From Paracoccus denitrificans (lineage in GTDB: Bacteria; Pseudomonadota; Alphaproteobacteria; Rhodobacterales; Rhodobacteraceae), in contig VAFL01000041.1 in the NCBI GenBank assembly GCA_005768755.1, forward strand, positions 1 through 7,544: a stretch of 7,544 bases of DNA. Reading direction: 5' to 3'. Below the pieces are notes generated by a model, which ran no database searches, had not been told where the DNA came from, and saw only the letters and a program-made list of their open reading frames with translations. This document shows positions 5,473 to 7,544 of the stretch, in pieces. Position 1 is the stretch's first letter. Each line of letters starts with the position of its first letter. The position numbers and the translations under genes were made by a program.

Positions 5473-6510
5473 TCAGAAGCGGGTGATGACGGTTGCGCCG
5501 ACCGATTGGAACTTGTCCATATCCATCAACGCCTGTGGCGCATCTGCCAGGGCGATCCGATCGCCGACCAGCCGCGCGGGGTTCAGCTTGCCGCTGCTGA
5601 CCAGGTCCAGCATCGCGCCATAGCGATGCGCCTGCATCCCGTGAGAGCCCAGAAGCTGGATTTCCTGCCCGACGATCCTGGGCATCGGGATTGCGGGCGC
5701 AGCGTGTTCGCCCAGCATCAGGCCCACCTGAACATGCTTGCCGCGCGGACGCAGGCACAGGATCGAATTGGTCATCGTCACCGGATGCCCCAGCGCATCA
5801 AGCGATACATGCGCACCGCCACGGGTGATATCGCGGATGGCGCCGGGCACGTCCGCCTCGCGCCCGTCGATCGCCGCGACGGCCCCCAGTTCACGGGCGA
5901 AGTTCAGTTTCGCCGGATCAAGATCGACGCCGATGACATTTGCCCCGGCTGCCGCAGCGATCATCACGGCCGATAGTCCGACCCCGCCGCAGCCGTGGAT
6001 CGCGACCCATTGGCCCGCGCTGACCCTGCCCTGATCGATCACCGCCCGGAACGATGTAGCAAAGCGACAACCAAGGCTGGCCGCCGTGGCGAAATCCATA
6101 CTGTCGGGCAGCGCGACAAGGTTCAGATCGGCCTGATGGATGCCGACATATTCGGCAAAGGATCCCCAATGGGTGAAACCGGGCTGTTCCTGATGCAAGC
6201 AGACCTGCTGCTGACCCGCGTGACATTCCGAACAGCTGCCGCAGCCGCAAATGAAGGGCACCGTGACCTTGTCGCCGACCTTCCAGTTCGTGACATCCTT
6301 GCCCACCGCCTCGACGATGCCCGCCAGTTCGTGTCCCGGCACATGGGGCAGGTCGATATCGTCGTCATGGCCCATCCATCCGTGCCAGTCGCTGCGACAG
6401 ACACCCGTGGCGGCGACCTTCAGCACGACCCCATCTGGCTGAGGCGCGGGATCCTTCGCCGTGACCAGCCGCGGGGCTTCCTGAAATTTTTCGAACATGA
6501 CGGCTTTCAT
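5473..6510 (-). CDS. Zinc-dependent alcohol dehydrogenase (MDR superfamily)
   Basis: This 345-aa protein is a complete medium-chain dehydrogenase/reductase that would oxidise an alcohol, or reduce an aldehyde, with a nicotinamide cofactor in the cytosol. Catalytic zinc ligands are visible at Cys38 (GVCRSDWHGW), His60-Glu61 (VPGHELAGIVEAVG) and Cys148 (SLGCRFATSF). The structural zinc lobe has Cys90, 93, 96 and 104 in the usual C-x2-C-x2-C-x7-C spacing. The Rossmann motif is GCGGVG (173-178), and an Asp at the end of the next strand (GVDLD, 194-198) favours NAD+ over NADP+. The substrate cannot be told from sequence. The gene is convergent with the HxlR gene and divergent from an Lrp/AsnC regulator that probably controls it. 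A GAGG lies close upstream of the ATG. There is no sign of damage. Confidence 0.92.
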   Translation of the reverse strand: MKAVMFEKFQEAPRLVTAKDPAPQPDGVVLKVAATGVCRSDWHGWMGHDDDIDLPHVPGHELAGIVEAVGKDVTNWKVGDKVTVPFICGCGSCSECHAGQQQVCLHQEQPGFTHWGSFAEYVGIHQADLNLVALPDSMDFATAASLGCRFATSFRAVIDQGRVSAGQWVAIHGCGGVGLSAVMIAAAAGANVIGVDLDPAKLNFARELGAVAAIDGREADVPGAIRDITRGGAHVSLDALGHPVTMTNSILCLRPRGKHVQVGLMLGEHAAPAIPMPRIVGQEIQLLGSHGMQAHRYGAMLDLVSSGKLNPARLVGDRIALADAPQALMDMDKFQSVGATVITRF

Positions 6511-6542
6511 CGCGACCTCGTGCTGATTGAGTTTCGGTGGCG

Positions 6543-6599
6543 ATCATAGGAAGTGCAGCGGCAAATCCATTGCCATTCCTGGCCTGATATTCGAATAAT
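6543..6599. promoter_or_regulatory. Divergent adh-lrp promoter region with palindrome
   Basis: On the plus strand, TTGCCA (6570-6575) and AATAAT (6594-6599) with 18 bases between them form a sigma-70-like promoter for the Lrp/AsnC gene. The 10-bp palindrome TATTCGAATA (6588-6597) overlaps its -10 box, a likely site for autoregulation by the Lrp-type protein. On the minus strand TATGAT (6543-6548) could be the -10 box for the dehydrogenase gene; I see no good -35 box for it. Confidence 0.45.
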
Positions 6600-6646
6600 G
6601 GGGCAATATCTTTTCTGTTGTGACGAATTTGAAGGGATTTCTGCCC

Positions 6647-7117
6647 ATGCCTGATATCGATGTCGTCAATGCCCAGCTCTTGTCGCTGTTGCAGGATGAT
6701 GGCCGCATGACCAATGCCAGACTGTCCGAGCATCTGGGTATGAGCGAGACGCCCTGCTGGCGCCGCCTGAAGCGGCTTGAGGAAAGCGGTGTCATCGAGG
6801 GCTATCAGGCCAATCTGAATCGCCGCAAGCTGGGGTTGGGTGTGATGGCGTTCGTGCAGCTGCGCTGTTCGGAACATGATCAGGCCGCCACGGCCGAGTT
6901 TCAGCGCATCGTGCAGACCACGCCGAACATCCTGTCCTGCCATAACACGACCGGCGCAGATGATTTTCTGCTGATCGTCGTGGCGCGTGATCTGGATGAT
7001 TACAGCAGCTTCGTGGACAGTACCCTGCGGCGGCTTCCGGGCGTGACCAGCATCCGTTCGAACCTGTCGCTGAAAGAGATGAAGGCTTCCAGCAAGCTGC
7101 CCGTCGCCGCGCGGTAA
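6647..7117 (+). CDS. Lrp/AsnC-family transcriptional regulator
   Basis: This 156-aa protein has an N-terminal helix-turn-helix (DIDVVNAQLLSLLQDDGRMT, then LSEHLGMSETPCWRRLKRLEESGVI, about residues 3-51), as in Lrp/AsnC proteins. A RAM-type ligand-binding and oligomerisation domain follows (LGLGVMAFVQLRC through GADDFLLIVVARDLDDYSSF to the final LPGVTSIRSNLSLKEM). Such proteins respond to amino acids or related metabolites and often regulate the adjacent divergent gene, here the zinc alcohol dehydrogenase. The ATG at 6647 is preferred, because GAAGGG lies about 9 bases upstream and homologues start close to this point. A GTG nine codons earlier (6620) is in frame but has no clear ribosome binding site. 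The gene looks intact. Confidence 0.92.
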   Translation: MPDIDVVNAQLLSLLQDDGRMTNARLSEHLGMSETPCWRRLKRLEESGVIEGYQANLNRRKLGLGVMAFVQLRCSEHDQAATAEFQRIVQTTPNILSCHNTTGADDFLLIVVARDLDDYSSFVDSTLRRLPGVTSIRSNLSLKEMKASSKLPVAAR

Positions 7118-7122
7118 ACCCG

Positions 7123-7144
7123 GTCAGCTCGGTTGCGGGCTGAC
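7123..7144. terminator. Possible hairpin after the lrp-type gene
   Basis: GTCAGC (7123-7128) and GCTGAC (7139-7144) form a six-pair stem with a 10-base loop, six bases after the stop of the Lrp-type gene and over the end of the convergent TetR-like remnant. There is no T-tract, so terminator function is uncertain. Confidence 0.3.
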
Positions 7145-7371
7145 GGCATCTTTCGGCGCTGCCGCCGACAGGAAAAAATCGACTGCCGCGTCCAGAACCT
7201 GCAGCCTGTCTGTCGTCACCGTCAGTTCGCCCATTTCGAACAGCGAATCCCATGCATGCGGCAGCAGGACGGATTCGCAGAAATGCCGGGCCAGAAACCC
7301 GGCATCGCCCTGTAACTGACCCTGCGCAATCAGGCGCTCCATCACCAGCTGAACCATCTCAACCCACATTT
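7124..7371 (-). pseudogene. C-terminal remnant of a probable TetR-family regulator
   Basis: About 80 residues remain, ending in a stop at 7124-7126. They form an all-helical, non-membrane sequence (MVQLVMERLIAQGQLQGDAG, then FLARHFCESVLLPHAWDSLF and LQVLDAAVDFFLSA) that resembles the ligand-binding C-terminus of TetR/AcrR regulators. The DNA-binding N-terminus is missing. Upstream of the first Met the frame stays open for only 12 more codons before a stop, inside sequence that appears to belong to the IS1380 element. The ATG at 7369 is therefore an internal methionine and not a true start. Family assignment is tentative: C-terminal TetR domains diverge strongly. A fragment of this size without a helix-turn-helix should be inactive. 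Confidence 0.5.
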
Positions 7372-7544
7372 CCCAAGTAAGGCGCTGATTTCGCTGTCCT
7401 GACCATTATATTTCCCATATAAAACATGGTGTTGAAGGCTGCGAAGGGCGCGTTTCATGGATCACCCAGAGGGTGCGGGCTTGCAACGGGCAGATCGGGT
7501 GGATTTCGACCCTCGCGTGCGGCTGGAATTTCGCGGCACGCAGC
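7372..7544 (+). mobile_element. Left end of an IS1380-family element (runs off the window)
   Basis: The element is recognised from its transposase N-terminus. Its left edge is placed tentatively at 7372, where CCCAAGTAAGG starts, because IS1380 ends usually begin with CC and because the TetR-like frame breaks down there. The leader (7372-7456) has a perfect inverted repeat TTATAT-TTCCC-ATATAA (7406-7422) with TATAAA (7418-7423) as a possible -10 box. The other end and any target duplication lie outside the window. Confidence 0.55.
7457..7544 (+). CDS. IS1380-family transposase, N-terminal start (partial)
   Basis: The open frame starts at the ATG at 7457, with GAAGGG about 9 bases upstream, and continues to the window edge (29 codons). 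It carries GLQRADRVDFDPRVRLEFRG, which resembles the conserved start of IS1380-family transposases (typically about 440 aa, with an R-L-E-F/R-G segment followed by a glycine-leucine-rich turn). The frame continues past 7544, so completeness cannot be judged. The partial product is too short for catalytic motifs. A stretch without upstream in-frame alternatives supports this start. Confidence 0.65.
   Translation, partial: MDHPEGAGLQRADRVDFDPRVRLEFRGTQ

Noticed and set aside
5404..6034. Plus-strand frames opposite the alcohol dehydrogenase
   Set aside because: They are antisense to a complete dehydrogenase with all zinc ligands and the cofactor motif present.
1..7544. CRISPR array, toxin-antitoxin pair, retron or defence system
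   Set aside because: I saw no regularly spaced repeats, no paired small genes and no reverse transcriptase, nuclease or helicase motifs; all supported genes are transposition, redox metabolism or regulators.

Overview
The window looks like a GC-rich alphaproteobacterial replicon, probably from a Rhodobacterales genus such as Paracoccus. That guess rests only on base composition and on the style of the transposases and metabolic genes. It has two halves: a mobile-element scrapyard (about 1-4048) and a small chromosomal-type segment (about 4049-7371). The last bases enter another insertion sequence.

Left half. A serine resolvase gene (tnpR, minus strand) and the N-terminal quarter of a Tn3-family transposase (tnpA, plus strand) diverge from an intergenic region with palindromes that may form the res site. 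The tnpA fragment stops near 1741, where it is joined to the inside of an ISKra4-family transposase gene on the opposite strand. Only the first ~155 codons of that gene remain. A complete ISL3-family element follows (2361-4048). It has a 538-aa transposase and 28-bp terminal inverted repeats matching at 26 positions, but no 8-bp target duplication.

Right half. The ISL3 right end cuts off a glutathione S-transferase gene after 81 codons. Upstream of that gene on the same strand is mdaB (NADPH quinone reductase), which carries a one-base frameshift. A divergent HxlR-family regulator has an N-terminal Cys-Pro motif, so this was probably a quinone/electrophile-responsive detoxification unit that is now damaged. 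Next come a zinc-dependent alcohol dehydrogenase (minus) and a divergent Lrp/AsnC regulator (plus) that probably controls it. A C-terminal remnant of a TetR-like regulator (minus) follows and is cut by an IS1380-family element whose transposase start lies at 7457 and runs off the window.

The segment between the ISL3 and IS1380 elements therefore has a truncated gene at each end. I see no CRISPR array, tRNA, rRNA or recognisable defence system, and no convincing new system. The points most worth a second look are the mosaic junctions, the damaged quinone-detoxification module and its regulatory region.
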